Below are positions 15,033 through 24,305 of a stretch of DNA of 64,000 nucleotides, piece after piece (the first letter of the stretch is position 1; every line of letters begins with the position of its first letter). The position numbers were made by a program, and so were the translations under genes. The notes beneath the pieces are model-generated. The model did not search any database. It worked only from the letters and a program-made list of their open reading frames with translations, and was not told where the DNA came from. The DNA comes from Asanoa ishikariensis. Lineage in GTDB: Bacteria > Actinomycetota > Actinomycetes > Mycobacteriales > Micromonosporaceae. Location: contig NZ_FNQB01000003.1 of NCBI RefSeq assembly GCF_900107455.1, forward strand, positions 1,178,001 to 1,242,000, read 5' to 3'.

Positions 15033-18000
15033 CTACTTCTGCATACGGGCCGAGATCTCGTCGAGCTGCCTGCGGACGTCGAGCGCTTCATCCGTGCGGC
15101 CGAGTCCGTCGAGGACATCGGCGAGTGTCTGGTGCGCTACGAACAGCCGCGCGGCGAACGTACGTGGCTGTCTCTGCCTGAGAGACCCGTAGAGGTCGAG
15201 GGCCTCAAGGATCGAGTCCAGGGCTTGTGGCAGGTTGGCCTGCACATTCACACACGTAGCGGCGTATGTCCACAGCGACATGGCGAGGTTGGGCAGGTGG
15301 GCATCCGGGTTGCCCTGGGCCAGCCGGCGCCAGATGCCGGTCGCTTCCTCGGCTGAGGCCAACGCCTGTTCCGGCTCGTCCAACCGCATCAGGCAGACGC
15401 GGAGATTGCTTAACGACTGGGCGAGCTCCGGCAAATCAGTGTCCGGGTTGGTTTCGGCCAGCCGCCGCCGGAGGCTGTCCGCTTCCATGGCCCGGGCCAA
15501 GGCCTGTCCCCGCTGGCCCAACTTCATTAGGGAGGAGCAGAGGGTGATCAACGACCCAAGGAAGGCAGATAGATAGGCATCCGGGTTGGTCTCGGCCAGC
15601 CGGCGGTAGATCCTCGCCGCTTCCTCGGCCGGGGCTAACGCCTGCTCCCCCCTGCCCGCCTCCGACAGGTGGCGGCCGAGATTTCTCGACAACATGGCGA
15701 GGTGAGACAGGTGAGCATCCGGGTTGGTCTCGGCCAGCCGCCGCCGGATACCAGCAGCCTCCTCTATTGGGGCCAGGGATTGCTCCCACTGGCCCACGTC
15801 CCCAAGGCAAGCACCGAGGTTGTTCAACGACGCGGCGAGGTCGGGGAGGTAGGCGTCCGGGTTGGTTTCGGCCAGCCGCCGCCGGATGCCAGCAGCCTCC
15901 TCGGTCGGGGCGAGGGCCTGCTCCTGCCGGCCCAGCGCTGACAGACATATGCCGAAGTTGTCCAACGACGTAGCGAGGTCGGGCAGGTGGACGTGCGGGT
16001 TGGTTTGGGCCAGCCTCCGCCGGATGCCAGCAGCCTCCTCGGTCGGGGCAAGGGCCTGCTCCTGCCGGCCCAGCACCGAGAGGCACACGCCGAGGTTGCT
16101 CAACGACAGGGCAAAGTCGGGTAGGTAAGCGTCCGGATTGGTCTTGGCCAACCGGCGGTAGATGCCCACGGCTTCCTCGGCCGGACCCAACGCCTGCTCC
16201 CGCCGACCCAGCACCGATAGGTCACCGCCGAGATTCGTCAACAAGATAGCGAGGTGGGGCAGGTGAGCATCCGGGTTGGTTTCAGCCAGCCGCCGCCGGA
16301 TGCCGACGGCTTCCTCGGTCGCGACTAGGGCATGTGCTGGCCAGCCCAGCGCCGACATTGAATTACCAAGGTAGTTCAACGACACGGCGAGGTTGGTTAG
16401 GTAGGGGTCCGGGCTGGTCTTGGCAAGCCTGCGGTAGATGCTCACCGCTTCCTTGGCCGAGGCCATGGCCTCCTTCTGCCAGCCGGCGTTGGCGACTCGG
16501 AAGGCATGGGTCGCATGTAGGCGGGCTTGCTCGGCAGGGTCGCTGGTGTGCGTGAGGCGGTGGTGGGTGAGGGCACCGGTAATGGCAGCGGTAGCGATGT
16601 CGAGGTCGATGTGGCGCCCGGCGGGCAGTAGGGGTTCAAGGATTTCCAAGACGCCCGGGTCGATGCCGGGGATGCCGGTCAGGCGGGTGAGCGTGGCCCC
16701 GCCCGCGGTGATTGCCAACTGCGGGTGCTCGCGGATGAGCGGGTACAGCACGTCGATGGCGACGTGTGGCCAGCGGCGAGCGGTCTCGACCAGCACGGTG
16801 AACGCGGCCGCAGCCCATACCGGCGGCAGCGCACTGGTGGTGAGCAGGCCGGCGATCGCCGCGGGTGTCCAGTCGCGTTCCAGGTCCACGACGCCGTGAT
16901 TGCCGTGGCCGGGGGTGGACAGGGCGATGAGGTCTTCGCCGAGTCGGTCGGGGTGCAGGGGCTCGAACACGGTGCGAGTGTCGGCCGGCGGGTAGCAGGT
17001 GGTGTGGTCGTCGATGATCTGGTCCGCAGCCGTGCCGGAGGCGGCCACTCCGGCATCGACCAAAGCGTGGCGTGCCGCGTCTCGAGGTTGGCCACCGGTT
17101 AGGGTCGCGGCGACCACCGTGCGGTGCATCACCGCGGGCGGGCTGTGCATCGATAATTCGGTACGGGTGTGCAGCTGAGACCAGTACGCCAGCTCCCGGC
17201 GCAGTAGATACGCCGACACCGTGGCGACCTGGGTGGGTGGGGCCTCGCCGTGCCGGGTCGCGTCCACGGTCGCCAGCGCCGCCATGTGCACGGCCAGGAC
17301 CTGCCCGAACCCATCCCCGGTCAGGTCCGGTACCGGCCAGTTCGCCGACTCGAGGTCTAAGGCGGTCGCGAACCGGGCCGCGGCGGCGACGAACAGGCCC
17401 GTGCGGTCGTCGGCACTGTCCGCGGCCAGCGCCGGCAACGCCCGCTGGTCGACCTCGATGCCAAGGTCGCTGTCGGCCCGCTCTGCCAACGCCGGCCACC
17501 AGTAGCCGTCCGAGCGAGCCAACATCAGCACCCGCACCCGGGTACCCGCCCGCGCGTGCAGATTCCCCAACTGAGTGAGCAGGCCCAAGAGAGCCGACGC
17601 CGGCCACCGATCCGCGTAATCCACCAGCACGAGAACCGCACCACCAGCCAACTCGACCGTCGAGACCGCGGCGGAGCCAGCGACCGGGCTCGGGGTGTGA
17701 GTCACCTGCCACACCGCCCATCCCGCGGCCGCGCACTGGGCGCTGACCTGCGCGGCGAGGCGGGTTTTGCCCTGCCCGCCCGCTGCGTGCAGGAGCAGCG
17801 CTGCGACCGGCTCCTCCCCGCCGACCCAGGCGGCCAGGGTGTCCAGGGTGTGCTCACGGCCGGTGAAGGGCACGACCTGATGCCGGGCCAGCAACAACCG
17901 GCTCGGCTGCGCCCGCGCCCGTTCCACGGTCAGCGGCAACGGTGCGTCATCAGCCGGTACGACGCGGTACGGCGGCCGGTCCAGGCTGATCGTCACGTTC

Positions 18001-18095
18001 CCGCCGACACCGCTGATCTGGATGTTGTCGCCGAAGACCACGCTGCCGGTCACCGACTGCTCCACGGCCAGGTGCGGCCCCCACCAGCGGGTCAC
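15033..18095 (-). CDS. STAND ATPase with tandem TPR array and N-terminal QSVT...Q[IV] motif
   Basis: 1020 residues. Residues 13-36 carry a short Gly/Val-rich motif (starts QSVTGSVV, core GDNIQISGV) shared with the membrane protein encoded just upstream. The ATPase follows: fold start VPFTGREHTLDTLAAWVG (about 75-95), P-loop AAGGQGKTRLAAQ, Walker B GAVLVLVDYADRWP and sensor LMLARSDGYW. From about 520 to the end lie about ten near-identical 46-residue TPR-like repeats built on RRLAETNPDAYLPDLA and ALAPTEEA, i.e. 138-bp DNA repeats (about 15.06-16.48 kb). GTG 18095 overlaps the upstream stop by 4 bp (GTGA). No catalytic effector domain is seen. It probably acts as a sensor switch working with the membrane partner. 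Confidence 0.85.
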   Translation of the reverse strand: MTRWWGPHLAVEQSVTGSVVFGDNIQISGVGGNVTISLDRPPYRVVPADDAPLPLTVERARAQPSRLLLARHQVVPFTGREHTLDTLAAWVGGEEPVAALLLHAAGGQGKTRLAAQVSAQCAAAGWAVWQVTHTPSPVAGSAAVSTVELAGGAVLVLVDYADRWPASALLGLLTQLGNLHARAGTRVRVLMLARSDGYWWPALAERADSDLGIEVDQRALPALAADSADDRTGLFVAAAARFATALDLESANWPVPDLTGDGFGQVLAVHMAALATVDATRHGEAPPTQVATVSAYLLRRELAYWSQLHTRTELSMHSPPAVMHRTVVAATLTGGQPRDAARHALVDAGVAASGTAADQIIDDHTTCYPPADTRTVFEPLHPDRLGEDLIALSTPGHGNHGVVDLERDWTPAAIAGLLTTSALPPVWAAAAFTVLVETARRWPHVAIDVLYPLIREHPQLAITAGGATLTRLTGIPGIDPGVLEILEPLLPAGRHIDLDIATAAITGALTHHRLTHTSDPAEQARLHATHAFRVANAGWQKEAMASAKEAVSIYRRLAKTSPDPYLTNLAVSLNYLGNSMSALGWPAHALVATEEAVGIRRRLAETNPDAHLPHLAILLTNLGGDLSVLGRREQALGPAEEAVGIYRRLAKTNPDAYLPDFALSLSNLGVCLSVLGRQEQALAPTEEAAGIRRRLAQTNPHVHLPDLATSLDNFGICLSALGRQEQALAPTEEAAGIRRRLAETNPDAYLPDLAASLNNLGACLGDVGQWEQSLAPIEEAAGIRRRLAETNPDAHLSHLAMLSRNLGRHLSEAGRGEQALAPAEEAARIYRRLAETNPDAYLSAFLGSLITLCSSLMKLGQRGQALARAMEADSLRRRLAETNPDTDLPELAQSLSNLRVCLMRLDEPEQALASAEEATGIWRRLAQGNPDAHLPNLAMSLWTYAATCVNVQANLPQALDSILEALDLYGSLRQRQPRTFAARLFVAHQTLADVLDGLGRTDEALDVRRQLDEISARMQK
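15060..16480 (-). repeat. Tandem 138-bp coding repeats (46-residue TPR-like units)
   Basis: About ten units within the STAND gene, each with the frame RRLAxTNPDxxLPxLA followed by LGxxLSxLGRxEQALAPxEEA. The high mutual DNA similarity suggests recent expansion, and copy number is likely to vary between strains. Confidence 0.8.
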
Positions 18096-18523
18096 CGGTC
18101 AACCTCGACGTCGCCGGAGACGTCGTCGACCTGCCGTACCGGGCCCGCCGTCGACGACCGAGTCAGTGACTGCCCGCCGTCACCGTCGCCCGGCGGTGAC
18201 GCCGGCGCCGGTGACGGCGAGGACGCAGCCGGCGGCGGTGGGACCGCCGAGGGTGGGGCGCCCGGGCCGATCCGGACACTGCCCCGCACTCCGCGGACCT
18301 GTGCCACCCCGCCACCGATCGCCGCATCGGTCACCGACTGCCCACCGGCGCGCCGACGAGCACCGATCGCACCGACCGCGGTGAGGACTAGACCCGCCAG
18401 GCCGACGAACAGCCCCAGCACACTGGCCCACTTATCCGCCTTGTCCAGACTCTGGACGGCCAAAAACGCTCCTAGCCCGGCGACCAGCAAACCGCCGGCG
18501 AACGGCATCCGCCACCTGCGCAT
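18092..18523 (-). CDS. Two-span membrane protein with two copies of the STAND partner's motif
   Basis: 143 residues from the ATG at 18523 (AAGGTG 5 nt upstream; two earlier in-frame ATGs lack this). Two adjacent membrane helices (FAGGLLVAGLGAFLAV and SVLGLFVGLAGLVLTAVGAIG) are followed by RRR and a cytosolic tail. The tail holds two copies of a 24-residue motif, beginning QSVTDAAI and QSLTRSST, separated by a Pro/Ser-rich linker; the second copy ends the protein. The same motif lies at the N-terminus of the STAND protein whose start overlaps this stop by 4 bp. A scaffold or effector that pairs with the ATPase is inferred. No known family is recognised. Confidence 0.75.
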   Translation of the reverse strand: MRRWRMPFAGGLLVAGLGAFLAVQSLDKADKWASVLGLFVGLAGLVLTAVGAIGARRRAGGQSVTDAAIGGGVAQVRGVRGSVRIGPGAPPSAVPPPPAASSPSPAPASPPGDGDGGQSLTRSSTAGPVRQVDDVSGDVEVDR

Positions 18524-18660
18524 CCGATCACCTTCCGTCATCACACCATCGTGGACTGCCGTAGCCACCGACGGCATCGCTCTCCTGGCCGCTCTTGCGG
18601 TTATGAACGGTGCTGGTCGGTCGTCAGGGTCGGCCGGGCTGCTCTTGTCACGGCTGCACT

Positions 18661-18666
18661 TAGGAT
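18661..18666 (+). promoter_or_regulatory. -10-like hexamer, leaderless start
   Basis: TAGGAT is followed by GCGGAC and then the GTG at 18673, the same 6-nt spacing as at the other leaderless-type starts in this window. Confidence 0.45.
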
Positions 18667-18672
18667 GCGGAC

Positions 18673-19017
18673 GTGGACGGGAAGCGTCGCGTGCAGTTCA
18701 ACCACCTCGGTACTGCACGGCGTGAGCTCCTGGCTTGGGCCGGCGCCATCGCCGTACCCCTTGCGCGGGTGGAGTTCGTCGTCCCGTTTGTCAAGACCGA
18801 CTTTGACGCCGACGTGTGGCTGTTCTTCGACACCCACGCCAACGTGGAACATTGCGCCGAAACGGGCGAGACGGCCAGAGTAGAAGAAAAGTTCCGCTCG
18901 ATCCTCGCTGGCGACGGCTACCCGACCGACTGGCTCGTCGGTATCTCGTTCTACGTCGACTCCCACGACAACGTTGAACGCAACTATGAAGGCAACTACT
19001 TCTATCGCCTGCGGTAG
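18673..19017 (+). CDS. Hypothetical cytosolic protein
   Basis: 114 residues from GTG 18673. It has no signal peptide or membrane segment. The sequence alternates predicted strands (VEFVVPFVKTDFDADVWLFF, DWLVGISFYVDSHDNVE) with one acidic helix (ETARVEEKFRSILAG), suggesting a small alpha/beta domain, and it ends NYFYRLR. No family is recognised. It is divergent from the membrane/STAND pair at 18.5 kb, with about 150 bp between the starts. Confidence 0.6.
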   Translation: MDGKRRVQFNHLGTARRELLAWAGAIAVPLARVEFVVPFVKTDFDADVWLFFDTHANVEHCAETGETARVEEKFRSILAGDGYPTDWLVGISFYVDSHDNVERNYEGNYFYRLR

Positions 19018-19497
19018 CCGGCCGGGTGGCCACTAGCCTGAACGTCGTACCGTCGCTAAGGGACCAAGGAGCGGCTCAGCCGCCCGACCGACTATGAACA
19101 GCCCCTGCACGCGCAGGAATGCGATCGCGCCGCCCGGAACGGCCCTCGCGCCCCAGCAAGTGGAGGTGGATGCGCTTCGGCGCGCGTTCCGCGGCTTTGA
19201 GGTGGGGTTCATACCTGCGCACAACAGCGGTCAACTCCACTCGTCGCCCGCGCCCCGCAGACGAGAGAACCGCAGGCCCTGGCGCGGGTACCCGATCCCC
19301 GCGCCCGCCGGGGCATCCGCCATCAACTGGCGGTCGTGGTCACCGCGCGGAAGTATCCACGGCCATCGTCGTATCAGTCATCAGGTGCTGCTCCTTGATC
19401 AAGAGTTACACCGTTCGTTTTACAGTCCCGGTAGCAGCCTGTCGGACGCCCGGGCGGTGCCTACATCAGGGATGCCGAGAGCCGGCAGGTCAGCTGA
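19018..19497. other. Gene-poor stretch with decayed starts and repeat copy A
   Basis: It holds the 57-bp repeat at 19166-19222. On the minus strand near 19410 there is an AAGGAG site followed by ATG and only 13 codons (MTDTTMAVDTSAR) before a stop, which looks like the broken 5' end of a gene whose 3' part may be the VOC remnant nearby. Nothing else is supportable. Confidence 0.5.
19166..19222 (+). repeat. Dispersed 57-bp repeat, copy A
   Basis: Core: GGATGCGCTTCGGCGCGCGT, then a Gly/Glu-like segment GAGGTGGGG, ending CCTGCGCAC. It is the same length as copies at 23563-23619 and 49834-49890; a partial copy lies at 35731-35782. All are in the same orientation and in gene-poor DNA. Confidence 0.7.
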
Positions 19498-19499
19498 CC

Positions 19500-19600
19500 G
19501 TGTCGACGTCCGATATCCGTCCTCGTGGCCCGAGGGCCACTGGACCAATGCGATCCGGTTGCCGTCCGGATCGGTGATCCAGGAACTTCTCCTTGATCGG
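19500..19600 (-). pseudogene. C-terminal remnant of a VOC/glyoxalase-like gene
   Basis: On the minus strand one frame reads WITDPDGNRIALVQWPSGHED, the characteristic last strand of a glyoxalase/bleomycin-resistance-type protein. The preceding PAPIKEKFL lies in another frame, so a frameshift separates them, and no N-terminal half is left. Confidence 0.5.
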
Positions 19601-19629
19601 CGCGGGTTCCGGCCGCGGCCGGCACACGA

Positions 19630-20259
19630 TCAGCAGGTGTGCATCAAGTTTGGACAAACGATCCGCCATTGCTGCGACCCGGTGGCGTTCGCCGGGCGGG
19701 TCACGGCGCGGAAGTCCTGCGCGCTGGAAGCGTAGTAGGAGTGGTCCAGGTACCGACCACTGCTCACTTGCTGGATCGTGTAGTAATCGCCGCCAAGGGC
19801 CTGCAGGTGCCAGAGCTGTGTGTTGTTGTTCTGCTGTGGACGAGTGACGACGCGGTAGTCAAGGCTCGCGATCTCGTGGGCGTCGAGGAAGCGACCACTG
19901 CTCACCTGGACGATGGTGTACTGGCCGAAGCCGATGTCAGTCAGCAGCCACAGTTGGGTGGAGTCGCGCTGAAAAAGCGGTCTGGTGACCACGTTGTAGT
20001 CCATCGACGAGATCTCATGCGCATCGAGAAATCGAGCGCCCCAGTCGTGGAAGATGCGCATCACGCGCGGGGGCTGCAGCGCAACGGCCGCCAGAATTCG
20101 GGAGTCCGTGGGCGCGCCAGCGCGAGCCGCCGACGCCCCACCTGTCGAGGCGAACATGATCGCGGCCGCCACGGCCAGCGTTGCGAGCAGCCGCCCTGCC
20201 ACTTGGTGTCGCACCTTGGCGGTGCTGATGCCGGCCATGGTGCACGTGACGATAGCCAT
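19630..20259 (-). CDS. Secreted ricin-like beta-trefoil protein
   Basis: 209 residues from the ATG at 20259, which has GAGGAG 6 nt upstream. A long signal peptide (VAGRLLATLAVAAAIMFAST, cleavage near GGASAA) is followed by three homologous about 43-residue subdomains. Each carries FLDAHEI or YLDHSYY, then VVTRP and a Q-L-W or Q-Q-W end (TQLWLL, TQLWHL, QQWRIV), the beta-trefoil hallmark. It is a stand-alone trefoil without a catalytic domain, so it probably binds glycans or another surface ligand outside the cell. The C-terminal CPNLMHTC adds two Cys. It has no operon partner. Confidence 0.75.
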   Translation of the reverse strand: MAIVTCTMAGISTAKVRHQVAGRLLATLAVAAAIMFASTGGASAARAGAPTDSRILAAVALQPPRVMRIFHDWGARFLDAHEISSMDYNVVTRPLFQRDSTQLWLLTDIGFGQYTIVQVSSGRFLDAHEIASLDYRVVTRPQQNNNTQLWHLQALGGDYYTIQQVSSGRYLDHSYYASSAQDFRAVTRPANATGSQQWRIVCPNLMHTC

Positions 20260-20329
20260 TGTTGTCTCCTCGATGTCGATGGTGAGGAAACACTGGCTGG
20301 ACCCCGCCTCGGCCATCAACCTGGAAACC

Positions 20330-23137
20330 TCAGGTGTTTGCCCGTGTGGAGGCAGCCAGCCGGGCCCGAGAGCGGATGCCGAGCTTGCGATAGATCCGGG
20401 TCAGCGCGGTCTCGACCGTGTGCACGGTCAGGAACAGGGCCGCCGCGACCTCGCGGTTGGAGTGGCCTTCCGCGACGAGTGCGGCGATCCGCCGCTCGGC
20501 CTCCGTGAGCTCGGTCGAGCTGGGTCCGCGCCCACCGATGCGCGCCAACTCGGCCCGGGTCTGATCGGCCCACAGGGGCGACCCGAGCCGTACGAATCCA
20601 ACCAAGGCGTCATCCAGAGTGGAGCGGGCGGCCGTCGCGTGCCCGGCTCGGCGGTGGGTCCGGCCAAGGGCGAGCAGGGTACGAGCGCGGTGAAAGGGAT
20701 CCGGGCTGCGAGCGTGCTCGGCCAGCGCGCCTTCGAAGTCGGTGAACGCGCTGTCGACGTCGCCCCGAGCCGCTTGCAGCAGCCCGTGGCCGCGGTGAAG
20801 AATCGCCAGCATCCAGGCGCGGTCGACGGCCGCGGCCCGCGGCCGCCACACGTCGATGATGCCCTCGGCCGCGTCGAGCTTGCCGACCGCGATGAGCGCC
20901 TCGAGCAGGTCACCGAGCTCGAGTCGCTGGGCGGGCTCGAGCATGAAGTCGTTACGGATCTCGTACGATCGCTGCAGATGGGGCACGGCCAGGCCAGGCT
21001 GGCCGAGCGAGAGCTCGAGGAAGCCGAGCACCCAGCTATGACCGGACTCGGCGATGCGGATGCCGGCGGCCTCGCCCCGGCCGATCGCCGCCACCGACCG
21101 GTCGCGGGCCGCGTCCACCTGGCCGCGATGCGCCGCGATCACGGACGCCGGAAACTCGGCTGGTGGCGCGAGTTCCTCGAACTGGGCCATTACGTCCAAA
21201 GCGTCAGCTACAAGCCGGTCGGCCCGTTCCCAGCGGCCGGCCCGCCATTCGAGAAAACCGAGGAACCATCGCGCCCACGCCGCGGTGAGCGGATCGTTGC
21301 GGGCCTCGGCCCCGCGCACCATGTCATCGAGGATGTCTCGTCCGCGCTGCGTGTCGGCCGACCAGAACAGCTGCAAGCCGTACTGGTAGGTCGGTCCATC
21401 CGGCAGCGGCCACGAGGGCAACGTCCGTTCCAGCGCCACGGCTTCGTCCATCGCGGCGACATCGAGGCCGTACCCCGCGTAGAAGCGGGTCACACAACGG
21501 CCGGCCAGTGCGTGCGCGTATAGGGCCGCGTCGTCAACTCGCGACGCCGCGCGGCTGGACAGTTCGTCGTGATACATCCGCTGCTGCCAACCGGCGCCCC
21601 AGTTCATCGCCTTGGCCAGGCGGAGGTGGATGGTCGCCTGCAGCCGGTCGTCGGTGGCGGCGGACCCAACCGTCTCGGCGAGCGCCTGCTCGTAGAGCGG
21701 GATCGACGCCGGTGCCGCCTTGGTGTCGGCCAGGTGCAGCAGCACCGCGGCTCGGTCGTTGCCCGCCGCCGCGCCGGCGAGGGCAGTAGTCAACAGCTCG
21801 GTCGCGCGGAAGATGTCCCCGGCGCGACGGTGCATGTCAGCCGCCAGCAATAGCCGCCGCCGCACTTCGGCGCCGGAGTTGGCCACGGTGAGTCGGAGCG
21901 CCTGCTCGGCGAGTTCGCCGGCGGCGCTCGGTGCGCCGCGCACCTGCGCCGCCTCGGCCGCCGCCTCGAGCACCGCCGCCACGCCCTCGTCCGGTCCATC
22001 AGTGGCCAGGGCCAGGTGGCGGGCCTTCTCCTCGGCGGAAGGGACGAGTGTGGCGAGCCGCGCGTGCAGGGAGCGCCGGCGTGATGGGGCCTGACCGGCC
22101 GCGACTGCGCGACCGAGCAGCGGATGGGTGAACCGGAGCCGGTCACCGCCGATCTCGAGGACTCCGGCCGCCACCGCCTCGGCCAGACCAGCATCACCGG
22201 AGCGACCCAGGGCCGCATCGACCAGGTCGATCGTTGGGTCGGCCAGGGCCGCGACAGCGCGGGCGACCCCGCGGGCGGCTGGACCCAGACCGCGCAGCCG
22301 GGTCTGCAGTAGTTCGTTTAGGTCCGACGGGATCGGTAGATCTTCGCCCGGCGCTACCGTCCCGCCACGACGGGCCAGGGCGGTGGCTAACTCAAGGGCA
22401 AAGAACGGGTTGCCGCCCGATGTCTCCCACAGCCGCAGCAGCAGCGGTCGAGGGTATGTCGCGTCGAGACGGCGGCGGAGCACCTGACGCAACTCGCCAA
22501 TACTTAGGCCGGTCATCTCAATGGTTCGCCGATCGTCCGGGCGGACGCGGCGCACCCACTCCGGCGCGATGCCGCGGGCCGCGAACAGCACGGCGATCGG
22601 CTCCCGATCGAGGCGGTCGAGCGCATAGCTGACCGCAGCGAGCGAGGCGCCATCCAGCCACTGAACGTCGTCGATCGCCAAGCAGACCGGTGCATCCGTG
22701 GCGAGCTGGCGAAGCACTCCCAAGAAAGCCAATGCCACGGCCCGCTCCTCCGCGCGCAGATCGGACTCCCCGACCAGCAACACGGCGTCGATCGCCCGCC
22801 GCTGAATGGGCGGCAGGGCCGACAGGACGTCGCCCGCGACCTGACCAAGCAGGTCGGCCAACCCGACGTACGAGAACCGCGCCTCGGCCGCTGAAGGACG
22901 GCAGGACAGCACCCGGTAGCCACGCGCGACCGCCACAGAGATCCCGGCGAGCCACAGAGTCGTCTTGCCGATCCCCGCCTCGCCCTGCAACACGATTGCC
23001 CTGGGCGGCCGGTCGGCGATGTCCAGCGTCGCCACGATCGCCGCCACCTCCGCCTCCCGGCCGACAATCACCGGGCCGGCGCTGTCTCGGTCGGAGCCAC
23101 CCCCGTCATTGAGGCGGCCATCCAGAGGCGCGTGCAT
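20330..23137 (-). CDS. LuxR-family LAL-type transcriptional regulator with AAA ATPase
   Basis: About 935 residues. The N-terminal STAND/AAA ATPase has P-loop GEAGIGKTTLW and Walker B VCLAIDDVQWLD, with ADP-sensor-type residues after it. A long helical TPR-like middle follows. The C-terminal LuxR helix-turn-helix (last about 65 residues) has LTEAERRIAALVAEGHSNREVA and TVHTVETALTRIYRKLGI. LAL proteins are large activators, often of secondary-metabolite clusters. The start is uncertain: the ATG at 23137 is chosen, with GGGGAG directly before it; the open frame reaches back to a TTG at 23239, and a GTG just before VIVGREAEV is also possible. The dead lanthipeptide synthetase downstream on the other strand could have been a former target (speculative). 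Confidence 0.85.
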   Translation of the reverse strand: MHAPLDGRLNDGGGSDRDSAGPVIVGREAEVAAIVATLDIADRPPRAIVLQGEAGIGKTTLWLAGISVAVARGYRVLSCRPSAAEARFSYVGLADLLGQVAGDVLSALPPIQRRAIDAVLLVGESDLRAEERAVALAFLGVLRQLATDAPVCLAIDDVQWLDGASLAAVSYALDRLDREPIAVLFAARGIAPEWVRRVRPDDRRTIEMTGLSIGELRQVLRRRLDATYPRPLLLRLWETSGGNPFFALELATALARRGGTVAPGEDLPIPSDLNELLQTRLRGLGPAARGVARAVAALADPTIDLVDAALGRSGDAGLAEAVAAGVLEIGGDRLRFTHPLLGRAVAAGQAPSRRRSLHARLATLVPSAEEKARHLALATDGPDEGVAAVLEAAAEAAQVRGAPSAAGELAEQALRLTVANSGAEVRRRLLLAADMHRRAGDIFRATELLTTALAGAAAGNDRAAVLLHLADTKAAPASIPLYEQALAETVGSAATDDRLQATIHLRLAKAMNWGAGWQQRMYHDELSSRAASRVDDAALYAHALAGRCVTRFYAGYGLDVAAMDEAVALERTLPSWPLPDGPTYQYGLQLFWSADTQRGRDILDDMVRGAEARNDPLTAAWARWFLGFLEWRAGRWERADRLVADALDVMAQFEELAPPAEFPASVIAAHRGQVDAARDRSVAAIGRGEAAGIRIAESGHSWVLGFLELSLGQPGLAVPHLQRSYEIRNDFMLEPAQRLELGDLLEALIAVGKLDAAEGIIDVWRPRAAAVDRAWMLAILHRGHGLLQAARGDVDSAFTDFEGALAEHARSPDPFHRARTLLALGRTHRRAGHATAARSTLDDALVGFVRLGSPLWADQTRAELARIGGRGPSSTELTEAERRIAALVAEGHSNREVAAALFLTVHTVETALTRIYRKLGIRSRARLAASTRANT

Positions 23138-23458
23138 CTCCCCATTGTGTACCTTGAGCGGCGTCGCGACGGAGAGCAGCGGTGGGCTGAGCTCTACTCC
23201 ACCGGCTACGACGTCATCGCCCGCGCCGCGCGGTAGCAATCAGTGCGGTCCTCCGGCCTCACCCATCCCGCATCCCAATCCTCAGCTCCAGCCGCACGCC
23301 TCCTCCGCCGTCGTTGGGGTGCCGTCGCCAGAGGGTCCTCGATGTAGACGCGGCGGGCGAGCCCGTCACGGGACTCGGTCATCGTGAAACCGCGTCGTGG
23401 CCGTCGTTGAACGCTTCCGCCGACAGAACGGTGTGAGGCTTACTTCTGGAATTCTTCA

Positions 23459-24049
23459 TCAGGCGGCTGAACAGGTGAGCGCTCTGTCAACGACAGCTCG
23501 TTGTCCGCTGACTGTCTTCAGAACCGCACCCGGTTGCAAGTCGCGCGCTCGGTGAACAGGACCTGGATGCGCTTCGGCACGCGTTTCGCGAGTTTGAGGT
23601 GAGGCTCGAACCTGCGCACAGCGTTCTCGCCGTCGGCGGGCTCGTCCTCGACCGTGTCCTTCGCGGTGGGCGCGCCGGCGGCGGGCGACCATCTTGGCCG
23701 GATCGGGCCACGGCGTCGTGCGCTCCGGCAGCCGGTACTCCCGCCGGGCCGACTCCTCGAGCGCCGGATCAGCGGCCAGCGCACCCGAGGCGGGGAGCGT
23801 CTGCAGCGACTCGGCGGTGACCTCGCGCTGCGACCAGATGCCGGCATCTGGCATAACGCGGAGTGTGCGACCTCGCTGGCGCACCACACAGCCCTGGCCG
23901 CACGAGCACGCGCCCAGGGCAGCCACCTCGTGGCCGCCGTTCCGGCCAAGCCACCCCAGTTGCCCGATCCTGCGTCCCGCCGTGTTGTCGTCGGGGGCGA
24001 CGCCCACCGGCGGGCTGGTGGCTTCCGCAGTGAGATAGAGCGGCAGCAA
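23459..24049 (-). pseudogene. Degraded ORF, family not recognised
   Basis: Open frame with plausible coding segments in two frames. One reads GQLGWLGRNGGHEVAALGAC and LPASGALAADPALEESARRE, ending near PAKMVARRR. The other then reads KDTVEDEPADGENAVRRFEP and KRIQVLF, across repeat copy B. No start signal and no complete domain were found. It may be a decayed gene with a frameshift near 23690. Confidence 0.25.
23563..23619 (+). repeat. Dispersed 57-bp repeat, copy B
   Basis: Starts CTGGATGCGCTTCGGCACGC and ends CGAACCTGCGCAC. The 3' half forms an imperfect inverted repeat around GTGAG, as in the other copies. Confidence 0.7.
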
Positions 24050-24305
24050 CTCGTAGGCGTCATAAATAGCGCTCCGCTACGCGTCCAGCTGTTGCACCGG
24101 CCACGGGATGTCAGGATCGCATCCCCGCGCTGACGCCGGTCCGTTCACCCTGGAGCAGGTGGCTTGACGCCCAATGGCACGAGGTTGAATGCGCAGGACA
24201 GGGCCCGTTTCCGGGTCGGCTGCCCACCGAATCGCCGGCACGATCCGGGCGGTGTCGCGAACCCGACAAGGGACCACGTTTCAGGGCCGTTTCAGCGAGC
24301 CGGCC

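Larger units (their letters stand above)
23240..24305. other. Gene-poor stretch
   Basis: Between the LAL regulator and the lanthipeptide-synthetase pseudogene I find only the degraded frame at 23459-24049 and repeat copy B. No RNA gene or terminator was seen. Confidence 0.5.

Noticed and set aside
15060-16480. Regular 138-bp repeats that could suggest a CRISPR-like or satellite array
   Set aside because: They are in frame and encode TPR-like units of one protein; there are no unique spacers and no cas genes.
23459-24049. Long frame as a primase/polymerase-type gene of an integrative element
   Set aside because: No family motif could be confirmed, there is no start signal, and the coding signal switches frame; listed only as a degraded ORF.
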